Positions 7,223 to 16,253 of a stretch of DNA of 36,629 bases are shown piece by piece; within the stretch, counting starts at the first letter, position 1; every line of letters begins with the position of its first letter. Source of the stretch: Lachnospiraceae bacterium (GTDB lineage Bacteria > Bacillota > Clostridia > Lachnospirales > Lachnospiraceae); contig JAAWEL010000070.1 of NCBI GenBank assembly GCA_022794255.1, positions 1 through 36,629 on the forward strand, given 5' to 3'. The position numbers and the translations under genes are program-made. Under the pieces are notes generated by a model that saw only the letters and a program-made list of their open reading frames with translations, made no database searches and was not told the DNA's origin.

Positions 7223-9952
7223 TCAATGCTGCAGCTGCCCCAGGCGCTCCTCCACCTGAGCCATCATCTGTCTGTACTTCTCCTGCTTTGCCTTCTCCTC
7301 ATTAATCTTGGCCTCCGGCGCCTTGCTGACAAAGCGCTCATTGGAGAGCATCCCATCCACCCGGGCCAGCTCCTTTATCAGCCGCTCCTTTTCCTTAACC
7401 AGCCGCTCGATCTCCTTTGCCACATCCACCAGTTCCGCAAAAGGCATATAAATAGTGGCCTGGGAGATCACCGCAGACACTGCATCGTCATCAATCCCGC
7501 TCTTGTCCGGCTGGATGCAGACCTCGCTGGCAAAGCCCAGGGTGGCAAAAAATACCTTGCTGTGCTGAAAGATTTCCAGCACCTTCTCCTCCTGGGACAC
7601 CACATATACCTTGGCCTTGCGGCTGGGCGGCACATTCATGGAGGTGCGCACATTGCGGATCGCACGAACCGCATCCTTAATCCGTTCCACCTCCTGCTCC
7701 TCAGAGGCAAAATCCCAGTCCTGGCGGTATTGGGGCCAGGAGGAAACCATGATCGACTCCTCCTCGTCCTGCAAATTGCAGAAAATCTCCTCTGTCACAA
7801 AGGGCATATAGGGGTGGAGAAGCTTCAGGGACTGAATCAGCACCGTCTTAAGCGTCCACAAGGCAGCCCCCCGGGTCTCATCCTCCTCGTTCCACAACCG
7901 CGGCTTCACCATCTCAATATACCAGTCACAAAATTCCTCCCAGATAAAATCATACACTTTCTGGAGGGCAATCCCCAACTCGTATTTGTCCAGGTTCTCC
8001 GTCATCTCCCGGGCCAGGCCGTTGACCTTGGAGAGAATCCACTTATCCGGCATCATAAACGGCAGTTCTTTCCCGCCTGGGTTTTCGCCTGCCATCTCTG
8101 CCTGCCCCCATCCCCTTCCCTTGCCGAAGGCCATTTCATACTCCTTCATCTGCGCAAGAGGCGCCTTTTCCATGTTCATCATGATAAAACGGGAGGCGTT
8201 CCATACCTTGTTGGCAAAATTCCGGCTGTTCTCCACCCGCTCCCAGTAGAAACGCATGTCATTTCCCGGGGCATTGCCGGTGATCAGGGTCATGCGCAGG
8301 GCATCTGCGCCGTACTTATCAATCACTTCCAGCGGGTCAATGCCATTGCCCAAGGACTTGCTCATCTTGCGCCCCTGGCTGTCCCGCACCAGCCCGTGAA
8401 TCAGCACCGTGTGGAACGGGCATTTCCCCGTCTGCTCCAGGCCGGAGAACACCATGCGGATGACCCAGAAAAAGATGATGTCATACCCTGTCACCAGCAC
8501 ATCGGTGGGATAGAAATATTCCAGTTCCTCCGTATTCTCCGGCCAGCCCAGGGTTGAGAAGGGCCACAAAGCAGAAGAAAACCAGGTGTCCAGGGTGTCC
8601 TCATCCTGGACAAAATGACTTCCCCCGCATTTGGGGCATTTCCCCGGCATCTCCTTGGCCACCAGAAGTTCCCCGCAGTCCTTACAGGTATAGGCCGGAA
8701 TCCGGTGCCCCCACCACAGCTGCCGGGAAATACACCAGTCACGGATCCCTTCCAGCCAGTGCAGGTAAGTCTTGCCAAAGCTTTCCGGCACAATCTTTAA
8801 ATCACCGGTCCTGATCGCCTCAATGGCCGGTTTTGCCATCTCCTCCATGCGCACAAACCACTGGGGCTTCACCATAGGCTCCACCGTGGTCTTGCAGCGG
8901 TCATGGGTGCCCACATTGTGGGAGTGGGGAACCACCTTTACAAGCAGACCCAGCTTTTTCAAATCCTCCACAATGGCTTTCCTGGCCTCATACCGGTCCA
9001 TGCCGTTATAAGGGCTTCCGGAAAAGTCAATGGTGGCATCGTCATGCATGATGCAGATTTCCTCCAGGCCATGGCGCTTTCCCACCTCAAAGTCATTGGG
9101 GTCATGGGCAGGGGTGATCTTCACGCACCCGGTTCCAAACTCCTTATCCACATACGCATCTGCCACCACCGGAATCTGACGGCCCGTGAGAGGCAACTCA
9201 AGCATCTTGCCGACCAGATCCTGATAGCGCTCATCCTCCGGATTCACCGCCACCGCAGTGTCTCCCAAAAGAGTCTCCGGGCGGGTGGTGGCAATCTCCA
9301 CATACCGCCCCTCCTCCCCCACAATGGGATAATGGATATGCCAGAAAAAGCCGTCCTGCTCCTCATGCTCCACCTCGGCATCCGAGATGGAAGTCTTACA
9401 GACCGGGCACCAGTTGATGATGCGGGAACCCTTGTAGATATAGCCCTTTTCGTATAATTTGACAAAAACCTCCAGCACTGCATCCGAACATCCCTCGTCC
9501 ATGGTAAACCGCTCTCTGTCCCAGTCTGCGGAGGAGCCTAATTTGTAAAGCTGGTTGATAATCCGGGCGCCGTATTCCTTTTTCCAGTCCCAGCACTTTT
9601 CCAAAAATCCGTCACGGCCTAAATCCTGCTTGTCAATGCCCTCGGATTTCAGCTTGTCGATCACCTTGACCTCCGTGGCAATGGCCGCGTGGTCGGTTCC
9701 CGGCTGCCATAAGGCCTCATAGCCCTGCATCCTTTTGTAGCGGGTTAAAATATCCTGCATGGTATTGTCCAGGGCATGACCCATGTGCAGCTGCCCGGTG
9801 ATGTTGGGCGGCGGCATCACAATGGTAAACGGCTTTTTGCCTTCCCGCTTCCCCCTCCGGGCATCAGCATGGAAATACTTGTTGTCCAGCCATTTCTGGT
9901 ACAGCTTCTCCTCGATCTGGGATGGGTTGTAGTTTTTCTCCAGTTCTTTCAT
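7223..9952 (-). CDS. valS: Valyl-tRNA synthetase
   Basis: This is a class I aminoacyl-tRNA synthetase of 909 residues, slightly longer than the usual 880. The HIGH motif is HMGH at 56-59 within PPPNITGQLHMGHAL, and KMSKS lies at 529-533. The editing domain occupies roughly 190-340 and begins with TTRPETLLGDTAVAV. A zinc-ribbon-like CxxC...CxxC (Cys423, 426, 439, 442) lies before the catalytic half resumes at DTLDTWFSSALWPFS. The C-terminal coiled-coil arm (EIERLVKEKERLIKEL...) is typical of bacterial ValRS. AGGAGG lies 9 bases before the ATG. Expression is controlled by the T-box leader upstream. Confidence 0.98.
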   Translation of the reverse strand: MKELEKNYNPSQIEEKLYQKWLDNKYFHADARRGKREGKKPFTIVMPPPNITGQLHMGHALDNTMQDILTRYKRMQGYEALWQPGTDHAAIATEVKVIDKLKSEGIDKQDLGRDGFLEKCWDWKKEYGARIINQLYKLGSSADWDRERFTMDEGCSDAVLEVFVKLYEKGYIYKGSRIINWCPVCKTSISDAEVEHEEQDGFFWHIHYPIVGEEGRYVEIATTRPETLLGDTAVAVNPEDERYQDLVGKMLELPLTGRQIPVVADAYVDKEFGTGCVKITPAHDPNDFEVGKRHGLEEICIMHDDATIDFSGSPYNGMDRYEARKAIVEDLKKLGLLVKVVPHSHNVGTHDRCKTTVEPMVKPQWFVRMEEMAKPAIEAIRTGDLKIVPESFGKTYLHWLEGIRDWCISRQLWWGHRIPAYTCKDCGELLVAKEMPGKCPKCGGSHFVQDEDTLDTWFSSALWPFSTLGWPENTEELEYFYPTDVLVTGYDIIFFWVIRMVFSGLEQTGKCPFHTVLIHGLVRDSQGRKMSKSLGNGIDPLEVIDKYGADALRMTLITGNAPGNDMRFYWERVENSRNFANKVWNASRFIMMNMEKAPLAQMKEYEMAFGKGRGWGQAEMAGENPGGKELPFMMPDKWILSKVNGLAREMTENLDKYELGIALQKVYDFIWEEFCDWYIEMVKPRLWNEEDETRGAALWTLKTVLIQSLKLLHPYMPFVTEEIFCNLQDEEESIMVSSWPQYRQDWDFASEEQEVERIKDAVRAIRNVRTSMNVPPSRKAKVYVVSQEEKVLEIFQHSKVFFATLGFASEVCIQPDKSGIDDDAVSAVISQATIYMPFAELVDVAKEIERLVKEKERLIKELARVDGMLSNERFVSKAPEAKINEEKAKQEKYRQMMAQVEERLGQLQH

Positions 9953-10033
9953 GATGTTTGACCTCCTGCTATTTTCTGTTTCAGAATTGGCATCAGCCGA
10001 GAGGCTTTTCCCTCTATCGGGCTTTGTCCTGAT

Positions 10034-10076
10034 AAATAAAAACGCCCTCTATTCGGCCAGCTGCCGGATAAAGGAC
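10034..10076 (-). terminator. T-box-controlled terminator of the valS leader
   Basis: On the minus strand GTCCTTTATCCGGC pairs with GCCGAATAGAGGGC around an AGCTG loop, followed by a T-rich run (GTTTTTATTT). It lies directly after the T-box sequence, so it is the terminator that competes with the antiterminator. About 80 bases then remain to the valS start. Confidence 0.85.
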
Positions 10077-10420
10077 GAAATAAAATTCCGCGGTACCACC
10101 TTTATTATGCCGTTCATCGCCCATATGCTACCCTGTCTGGAAAAACCAGACAGCACACTTATGCTGTCCACACTGGTCAGGCTTTCCCTTAAAACGGCAT
10201 CTCTTCATCAATCCTTAACGCGGACCATACGGGGAATCTTACTCTTTGGAGTTTCTGCCCCGGCATAGGAAAACATGCCCGGACACATCCTGCCCTGTTC
10301 GGACTCCCGGCTCTAAAGCTACCTTCCAATGGCTTCCCCCAAACCGCCTTTCAGCCGGTGAACGGTTCTCTCTGACAGGTATCCCACTGTACTCCTCTTT
10401 TTCATCGCCTTTTTTGTATA
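10034..10420 (-). promoter_or_regulatory. T-box riboswitch leader of valS
   Basis: The minus strand shows the ordered parts of a T-box leader. An AGTA bulge motif lies near 10389-10393 (GAGGAGTACAG), then a Stem I region with CAGAGAGAACC. The conserved T-box GGTGGTACCGCGG is at 10088-10100, followed by a terminator hairpin. Such leaders read the charging state of one tRNA, and uncharged tRNA stabilises the antiterminator through its NCCA end. A GUA triplet at 10320-10322, followed by GCTTTAGAGC, is a plausible valine specifier. That assignment is inferred from the gene and the loop context. The leader and its promoter fill the gap between valS and the upstream gene. Confidence 0.93.
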
Positions 10421-10426
10421 GTCCTT

Positions 10427-10455
10427 ATCATAGGGGATCTGAGGTGGATTGTCAA
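10427..10455 (-). promoter_or_regulatory. Sigma-A promoter of valS
   Basis: On the minus strand a perfect TTGACA (10450-10455) is followed after 17 bases by TATGAT (10427-10432). It begins 30 bases after the stop of the UroD-like gene and fires into the T-box leader. Confidence 0.9.
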
Positions 10456-10484
10456 GCAGGAAAATCATCAGAGGAAAATTTTAT

Positions 10485-11480
10485 CTATTCACTCTGTACC
10501 AGCCTGGAAAACACTTTGTCATCCTCATACGTCTCACAGGCCTTTGCCGCCATGGCAATCCTTCCATAATCCAGATCCGGAGGCAGGGTGCAGTCACTTC
10601 CCAGAATAAACCTTCCTGGCTCCATCTGGCAGATAATCCCGTGAATCTCCCGTTCCAGCTGCTCATAGGTCCCTTCCATCCATGCCCCATGCCGATTATT
10701 CAGGCCGCCTAAAACCACCTTGCTTGGGAACAGTTTCTGTCCCTCAGACAGAGACACCCCGCTCTCCTCGATTCCCCAGTTCACCACATCGCAGGGATAA
10801 GCGGCAAAACGCTCCAGCTTTACCTTTGGCTTACACATATGTAAAATCACGAATTTTGCTCCTGCCCTGTAGGCTGTGTCAATCACCATCTGGTCCTGCT
10901 TTGCAAGATACTCTGCATGCTCCTCATCCGTAAATCCGTCCCTTTCCCCTCCTAAGGCCGCATAGTAGATTCCCTCTGCCCCGGCCTTTACCGATGCCTC
11001 TGTAACTGCGCACAGGGTAAGGGCAATCTTCTCATAGGCATCCTTCATGGTCTGAGGGGAGGTCCGAAGATGGTACAGCTGGGCAAAACGCCCGATGGTA
11101 TCATACCTGGGAATGCCCAAAAGCGTGTGGGATGCAGAAGCCACCACCCCGTGAATCGTGGCAACCGCAACTCCCTCGGGGCAATGCTCCACCACCTGTT
11201 TTATCACGTCTGCCTGCCGCACAATAAAGTCTGCTTCTCTCCCATACACCTTTACCTGCTTCCAGTCTGATGCTGCCTGGATATTATGCTCACAGGGGTA
11301 AGTACACTCATTCATAATCTTACAGATATCGGTCCGTGTCTCCCTGAAATACTTCATATGCATAGCCACCGCTTCCTCTCCATAAAAAGCTTTGGGCGGA
11401 AAATGCATCCAAAAGCCCACAGGAACCCGATCCGGCCGTTCTCCCGCCAGGACGGCTAAAACACGTTCTCTTCCATTCAT
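10485..11480 (-). CDS. UroD-like protein with corrinoid methyltransferase-type zinc motif
   Basis: This is a 331-residue protein of the uroporphyrinogen decarboxylase / cobalamin methyltransferase superfamily. It begins in the typical way (NGRERVLAVLAGERPDRVPVGFW). A His-x-Cys pair lies in VILHMCKPK (His214, Cys216) and a later Cys in FILGSDCTLPP (Cys297). This H-x-C...C set is the zinc site of MtaA/MtbA-type methyltransferases and is not a feature of true UroD, so a methyl-transfer role is more likely than haem synthesis. No corrinoid protein gene is nearby. The ATG at 11480 has GAGGTG 7 bases upstream; a TTG two codons earlier is too close to that site. It is the last gene of the liv-type operon, 110 bases after livF. 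Confidence 0.8.
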   Translation of the reverse strand: MNGRERVLAVLAGERPDRVPVGFWMHFPPKAFYGEEAVAMHMKYFRETRTDICKIMNECTYPCEHNIQAASDWKQVKVYGREADFIVRQADVIKQVVEHCPEGVAVATIHGVVASASHTLLGIPRYDTIGRFAQLYHLRTSPQTMKDAYEKIALTLCAVTEASVKAGAEGIYYAALGGERDGFTDEEHAEYLAKQDQMVIDTAYRAGAKFVILHMCKPKVKLERFAAYPCDVVNWGIEESGVSLSEGQKLFPSKVVLGGLNNRHGAWMEGTYEQLEREIHGIICQMEPGRFILGSDCTLPPDLDYGRIAMAAKACETYEDDKVFSRLVQSE

Positions 11481-11596
11481 TTTCAATCACCTCATCCATT
11501 TTTATCTGACACCTGCCGCAACGGCGGCTTTACTGCCCTGGTCCGCCGGCTTTCCCTCCCCATAGCCAGAACACAGATTCTGCACAAGCAGAAATC

Positions 11597-12310
11597 TCAG
11601 CCTCCCAGATAAGAAGCAAGGATCTCCTGGCTTTCCAAAAGTTCCTTCCCCGTACCGCTGCCTGTGATATGTCCCACTTTGAGCACATATCCCCGGTTGG
11701 CAACAGACAAGGCGGACACTGCATTCTGTTCCACCAGAAGAATGGTGGTTCCCTGGTTTCGGATTTCCAATATTAACTCAAAAATCTTTTCCGTCAAAAG
11801 GGGAGACAGTCCCAGAGAAGGCTCATCCAGCATCAAAAGCTTGGGGCTGCTCATCAGGGCCCTGCCGATGGCCAACATCTGCTGTTCCCCTCCTGACAGG
11901 GTTCCTGCAGGCTGGCTCCTGCGTTCCTTCAAACGGTCAAACAGGCAGTAAACCCGGTCATATCCCGCAGACAGTTCCCCTTTTTTGCGGGTATAGCCGC
12001 CCATCTTCAGGTTCTCCTCCACAGTCATCCGGGGGAAAATATGGCGTCCCTCCGGGCAAAGGGTCATCCCCAGCTTTACCATCCTGCTGGCCTTGCGCCC
12101 GTATCCCGGCCCAAAGCTTTCTCCGTCATAGACAATGGTTCCCCGTTCCATGGGAATGCTTCCTGCAATGGTTTTTAATAAGGTACTCTTCCCCGCTCCA
12201 TTGCTTCCGATCAGGGCCACGATCTCTTTTTCCTCTACCTGAATATCGATATCCCAGATTGCATGAAGGTTTCCGTAAAATGTATTCATCCCCTTAACTT
12301 CCAGCAGCAT
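11597..12310 (-). CDS. livF: Branched-chain amino acid type ABC transporter ATPase LivF
   Basis: This is a 237-residue ABC ATPase. The Walker A motif is GSNGAGKST near residue 35, the signature is LSGGEQQMLAIGRALM, Walker B is LLMLDEPSLGL, and the switch histidine region reads ILLVEQNA. Length and sequence match LivF, the second ATPase of HAAT transporters. AAGGGGG lies 8 bases before the ATG, and the start overlaps the end of livG by 17 bases. The substrate is unknown; the linked amidohydrolase suggests something other than plain leucine or valine. Confidence 0.93.
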   Translation of the reverse strand: MLLEVKGMNTFYGNLHAIWDIDIQVEEKEIVALIGSNGAGKSTLLKTIAGSIPMERGTIVYDGESFGPGYGRKASRMVKLGMTLCPEGRHIFPRMTVEENLKMGGYTRKKGELSAGYDRVYCLFDRLKERRSQPAGTLSGGEQQMLAIGRALMSSPKLLMLDEPSLGLSPLLTEKIFELILEIRNQGTTILLVEQNAVSALSVANRGYVLKVGHITGSGTGKELLESQEILASYLGG

Positions 12311-13076
12311 ACGTTTTGCCCCCTTTTCCTATATAGGCCTCAATCACCTCAGGGTTTCTCTGCACCTCCTTTGGAATCCCCTGGGCAATCTTTTTTCCGT
12401 AATCCATCACATAGATGTAATCCGAAATATTCATGACCAGGCTCATGTCATGCTCAATCAGCAAAATGCTGTAGCCCTTCCCCGGAAGCCCTTTGATAAA
12501 TGATGCCAGCTGGTCCGTCTCCTGAGGATTTAATCCGGCGGCAGGTTCATCCAGAAGCAAAAGCTTTGGCCCGCTGACCATGGCCCTGGCAATCTCTAAC
12601 TGCTTTTGTACGCCGTAAGGAAGGTTCATACAGCGTGACTGCGCATAACCATCCATCTCAATATCCTTTAAGATTTCCATGGCCCGCTCCCTGGCCGCCT
12701 GCTCTGCCTGCCGTTTCTTTCTTGTATGAAAGACAGCATCCAGCCTTTTGTAGGAGATACAGGACTGGTAGCCAATCAATACATTTTCCAAAACCGTCAT
12801 CGCTGGAAACAGCTTCAGATTCTGAAAAGTCCGGGTCAATCCCCGCTCCACATAGGTGTAGGGGGGCATATTGGATATCTCCTCTCCGTCAAAAAGAATG
12901 CTTCCCTCGTCACAGGTATAAAAACCGGTCAGAAGATTAAAAACCGTGGTCTTGCCTGCCCCATTGGGGCCGATGATGCTGACAATCTGCCCCTTCTCCA
13001 CCGCAAAGCTCATATGAGACACAGCTGCCAGACCTCCAAACGATTTGCTGACATCACACACTGTCAATAAACTCAT
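12294..13076 (-). CDS. livG: Branched-chain amino acid type ABC transporter ATPase LivG
   Basis: This is a 260-residue ABC ATPase. Walker A is GPNGAGKTTVFNLLTGFY, Walker B is LLLLDEPAAGLNPQE, and the H-loop region is LLIEHDMSLVM. The signature is the degenerate LPYGVQKQLEIARAM common in LivG. The C-terminal tail (IAQGIPKEVQRNPEVIEAYIG) is characteristic of LivG. Its ATG overlaps the livM stop by four bases, so the two are coupled. It should pair with LivF on the cytoplasmic face of the LivHM channel. Confidence 0.94.
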   Translation of the reverse strand: MSLLTVCDVSKSFGGLAAVSHMSFAVEKGQIVSIIGPNGAGKTTVFNLLTGFYTCDEGSILFDGEEISNMPPYTYVERGLTRTFQNLKLFPAMTVLENVLIGYQSCISYKRLDAVFHTRKKRQAEQAARERAMEILKDIEMDGYAQSRCMNLPYGVQKQLEIARAMVSGPKLLLLDEPAAGLNPQETDQLASFIKGLPGKGYSILLIEHDMSLVMNISDYIYVMDYGKKIAQGIPKEVQRNPEVIEAYIGKGGKTYAAGS

Positions 13077-14068
13077 CCTTTACCGTCCCCTTCCTTAAGA
13101 CCCTTTCTTTGACGTATTTTCCCCCAAACTCCTGTTCCCCATCTGCCTAAGGCCGTGGTCTCCCAGGACACATTTTTCCCCAGCATCAGGCCGATCAGCA
13201 AAAATCCATAGATCAGCATCCGGTATTTGTCAAGCCCCCGGAGGGTCTCCGGAATCACCGTCAAAAGAGTGGCCGCAATCACGCTGCCAGGCATAAAACC
13301 CATGCCTCCCAGCACCACCATACTGAGAATATTGGTAGAAAAATCCCCCACAAAAATCGTGGGCGATATAAAAAGCATATAATGGGCCAAAAGAGAGCCA
13401 GCGGCTCCTGCCATGGCGGCAGCAGTGGCAAATGCAATCACCTTTTCCCGGTGTACGTGGATCCCCATGGTCTCTGCCGCAATCTCATCCTCCCGGATCG
13501 CCTTCAGATTCCTTCCGTACTTGGAGTTGAGAATATTGTGAAGAATCAGATAAATCAGAAGAAACAAAGTCAGAGCCACCACCATATACTGGCTTCCGCT
13601 TTTGATTGTCACCCCAAAAAGCACGGGTCTTGGGATATTGACCAGTCCCATGGGCCCTCTGGTCAGGGACACCCAGTTTAAAAGAATCAGCCGCACCAGC
13701 TCCCCAAAGCCCACTGTACAGATAACCAGATATCCGCCGGAAAGCTTTAAGGCCGGTATCCCGATAAGCGCCCCGATCACGCCTGCTGCCATTGCCGCCG
13801 CGATCACACAGACCACCCAGTTGATTCCAAAATGGATTGCCGCCAGGGCAGATGCATAGGCGCCAATGCCGTAAAAAGCCGCATGGCCCATGGACACCTG
13901 GCCGCAGACACCGGAGATCAGATTCAGGCTACAGGCCAGAATAGAATAGATGCATACATAGACCCCAATCCGAAGCATATACTGATTCTTCACAAAAAGC
14001 GGTATCCCATACAGGGCTGCTATCAGCAATAGAGGCAGGATCCTCTTTTTTACTTTCTGTATTTTCAT
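13073..14068 (-). CDS. livM: Branched-chain amino acid type ABC permease LivM
   Basis: This is a 331-residue permease with about eight to ten hydrophobic segments. The family region CGQVSMGHAAFYGIGAYASA lies near residue 55. The cytoplasmic loop GRNLKAIREDEIAAETMGI, which docks the ATPase, is near 190, and VLGGMGFMPGSVIAA near 250. It ends in a basic hydrophilic tail. It lies between livH and livG with a 21-base gap upstream and a 4-base overlap downstream, as expected for one operon. Confidence 0.93.
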   Translation of the reverse strand: MKIQKVKKRILPLLLIAALYGIPLFVKNQYMLRIGVYVCIYSILACSLNLISGVCGQVSMGHAAFYGIGAYASALAAIHFGINWVVCVIAAAMAAGVIGALIGIPALKLSGGYLVICTVGFGELVRLILLNWVSLTRGPMGLVNIPRPVLFGVTIKSGSQYMVVALTLFLLIYLILHNILNSKYGRNLKAIREDEIAAETMGIHVHREKVIAFATAAAMAGAAGSLLAHYMLFISPTIFVGDFSTNILSMVVLGGMGFMPGSVIAATLLTVIPETLRGLDKYRMLIYGFLLIGLMLGKNVSWETTALGRWGTGVWGKIRQRKGLKEGDGKG

Positions 14069-14089
14069 AAATAGCCACCTCCGAAAAGT

Positions 14090-14974
14090 CTAAACCTTTT
14101 TGATCACCTTTTTGCCCAGCAATCCTGTAGGCTTTAAAAAGAGCACCAGAATCAAAATAATAAATGCAGTAATATTGCGGTAATTGGATCCGATATATGC
14201 TGCGGTGTACACCTCCGTCAGGCCAATAATCAGCCCTCCAAGAACCCCTCCCAAAAACACGCCGATCCCACCCAAAACCGTGGAGGCAAAAGTCTTTGTC
14301 CCGATAGCCGCCCCAATGGAGCAATCCACACTCCGGTAGGACATACAGCCCATGATTCCTGCCACTGCTGCCAGAGCCGAACCGATAAAAAAGGTCATGG
14401 AAACCACCTGGTCAACCGACACCCCCATCAGCTCCGTGGCCTCCGTATCCTGGGCACAGGCCCGCATGGCCATCCCCAGCTTTGTCCGGTTTATAAAAAA
14501 GGTAAATGCTGCCAAAAGAAGCACAGTGGAAACTACAATGACAATCTGGACCACCGTCACATGAAAGCCCAACACCAGAATACTCTGATTTTCAGCAATG
14601 GTGGGATATTGCTTTGTCTCAGACCCCATAAGAAGGAAAAAAACATTCTGCAGCACAATAGACGTACCGATTGTGCAAATGAGCATAGCAAACTTGGGGC
14701 GATTTTTCGCCCGCAGAGGCCGGATGGTAAGCCGCTCATTCAGCGCTCCCACTGCCCCTGTAGCCAATATGGTCAAAAGGAAAGAAAGGGGCATGGGGAT
14801 ATGCAGCAGAGTCACAAAGATATAAAACAAATAGGCTCCCACCATGTAAATCGTGCTATGTGTAAAATTCACCAGCTCCAATATGCCATAAACCATGGAA
14901 TAACCAATGGCTGTCAGAGCATAAGTACTTCCCAAAACCAACCCATTGATCGTATAAGCAAGAAAACTCTCCAT
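14090..14974 (-). CDS. livH: Branched-chain amino acid type ABC permease LivH
   Basis: This is a 294-residue permease. The N-terminus NGLVLGSTYALTAIGYSMVYGILELVNFTHSTIYMVGAY is the classic LivH start. The ATPase-docking loop TKLGMAMRACAQDTEATELMGV lies near residue 180, and the conserved STVLGGIGVFLGGVLGGLIIG near 230. It forms a heterodimeric channel with LivM. The gene lies about 45 bases after the amidohydrolase gene and 21 bases before livM. Confidence 0.93.
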   Translation of the reverse strand: MESFLAYTINGLVLGSTYALTAIGYSMVYGILELVNFTHSTIYMVGAYLFYIFVTLLHIPMPLSFLLTILATGAVGALNERLTIRPLRAKNRPKFAMLICTIGTSIVLQNVFFLLMGSETKQYPTIAENQSILVLGFHVTVVQIVIVVSTVLLLAAFTFFINRTKLGMAMRACAQDTEATELMGVSVDQVVSMTFFIGSALAAVAGIMGCMSYRSVDCSIGAAIGTKTFASTVLGGIGVFLGGVLGGLIIGLTEVYTAAYIGSNYRNITAFIILILVLFLKPTGLLGKKVIKKV

Positions 14975-15019
14975 ACCCCGCTCCTTTTTATTGATATGTT
15001 CCGGGTATTTTGCCCGTTG

Positions 15020-16216
15020 TTATCTGTCACATGGTTTCTCCCTTGTGCCTGCGGGCAGGTATTGGCCCTGAACCCAGACGCCTTTTAGACTGTCCCGATA
15101 GGCGGAGAGATTTTCCAGAGGATTTTCTCCAAGAAGAATCAGATCCGCATCTTTCCCCCGGGCAATCGTCCCGGTCTTATCAAGGATTCCCAGCAGATCC
15201 GCTGCATTTTTTGTGGCGCTGTGAATAATGTCTACCCTTGAGATTCCGGCCTTCTCCATGTAAAGCATCTCCTCCACAAAATCCCCCTGGTCCATCATAA
15301 AACCTCCGCTGTCCCGGCCAAATGCCAGCTTCACCCCCTGGCAGTAAGCCTCATACAGCCTCTCCTTCTTTTCCTCCACAATTGCCCTTGCCGCCAGCAC
15401 CGTATCCATCATTTGTCCGTGTTTTTCTCCCAAAAACGCATAATTCATATAGGGCTCAAAGGTTGGAACCACATAGATCCCTTTTTCCATAATCTTTTTA
15501 TTGATCTCCGGATCCAGATAGGTGCTGTGTTCAATGGAGGCAGCGCCAGCATGGACTAACAGCTCCATTCCTTCCCGGCTGTGACAGTGGCAGGCCACCT
15601 TTCTTCCATGTCTGGCCGCCTCGGACACAATGGCATCCAGCTCCTCCTGTTCCATCTCCACCCTTCCAGGCTTCTCCCCGGGCTTTCCCAGCCCTCCTGT
15701 CACCATAACCTTGATAAAATCCACCCCCAAGTGAACCATCTCCCTTACCTTGGCCCGGGCTTCATAAGGTCCGGTTATATCCGTCCCCGGCTCATGCCCG
15801 CCAATTACCTTGATGGGAGTGCCAGAGCAAAGCATACGGGGACCAATCAGCTTTCCTGCCTGAACAGAATCCCGCACTGCCAGGGTTTCCATCCACCGCC
15901 CGCCGCAGTCCCGAATCGCTGTGATGCCGCACCGGGCCATTTTTTCTGCATGGATTACACTGTTGACCGTCAGCATTGATTCATTAGCAGCAAAAAATTC
16001 CTGCATATGTCTGGTCCCGCACACCATGGTGCTGTGGGCATGGCAGTCAATCACTCCCGGAAGCAGATATTTGCCCCTGCCGTCAATGACTTGCTCCATG
16101 TCTGCATCCCTGGAGCCACTTCCTAAGGAAACAATCTTTTTATCTTCCACGACCACATCGTTGATCTCAAAAATCCCCGCCTGCCATACATGGACAGACT
16201 TGATCAGAGTTTTCAT
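15020..16216 (-). CDS. Metal-dependent amidohydrolase (Xaa-Pro dipeptidase / imidazolonepropionase-like)
   Basis: This is a 398-residue amidohydrolase of the TIM-barrel superfamily, cytosolic, with no signal peptide. The binuclear metal ligands are all visible: His59 and His61 in DCHAHS, Lys169 in DFIKVMVTGG, His210 in CHCHS, His230 in SIEHSTYL, and Asp302 in FGRDSGG. The set resembles the Sgx9260 / Xaa-Arg dipeptidase and prolidase group, enzymes that cut N-acyl or dipeptide amide bonds. The gene lies between the binding-protein gene and livH, so the substrate is likely what the transporter imports. The exact substrate cannot be read from sequence. Confidence 0.88.
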   Translation of the reverse strand: MKTLIKSVHVWQAGIFEINDVVVEDKKIVSLGSGSRDADMEQVIDGRGKYLLPGVIDCHAHSTMVCGTRHMQEFFAANESMLTVNSVIHAEKMARCGITAIRDCGGRWMETLAVRDSVQAGKLIGPRMLCSGTPIKVIGGHEPGTDITGPYEARAKVREMVHLGVDFIKVMVTGGLGKPGEKPGRVEMEQEELDAIVSEAARHGRKVACHCHSREGMELLVHAGAASIEHSTYLDPEINKKIMEKGIYVVPTFEPYMNYAFLGEKHGQMMDTVLAARAIVEEKKERLYEAYCQGVKLAFGRDSGGFMMDQGDFVEEMLYMEKAGISRVDIIHSATKNAADLLGILDKTGTIARGKDADLILLGENPLENLSAYRDSLKGVWVQGQYLPAGTREKPCDR

Positions 16217-16253
16217 TCCCGTGCCTTTCCTTTCTCCATCCCAAAGAATGATT

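Noticed and set aside
7139-8557. A 472-codon plus-strand ORF
   Set aside because: It is entirely antisense to valS, has low-complexity Leu/His-rich sequence and matches no family I know.
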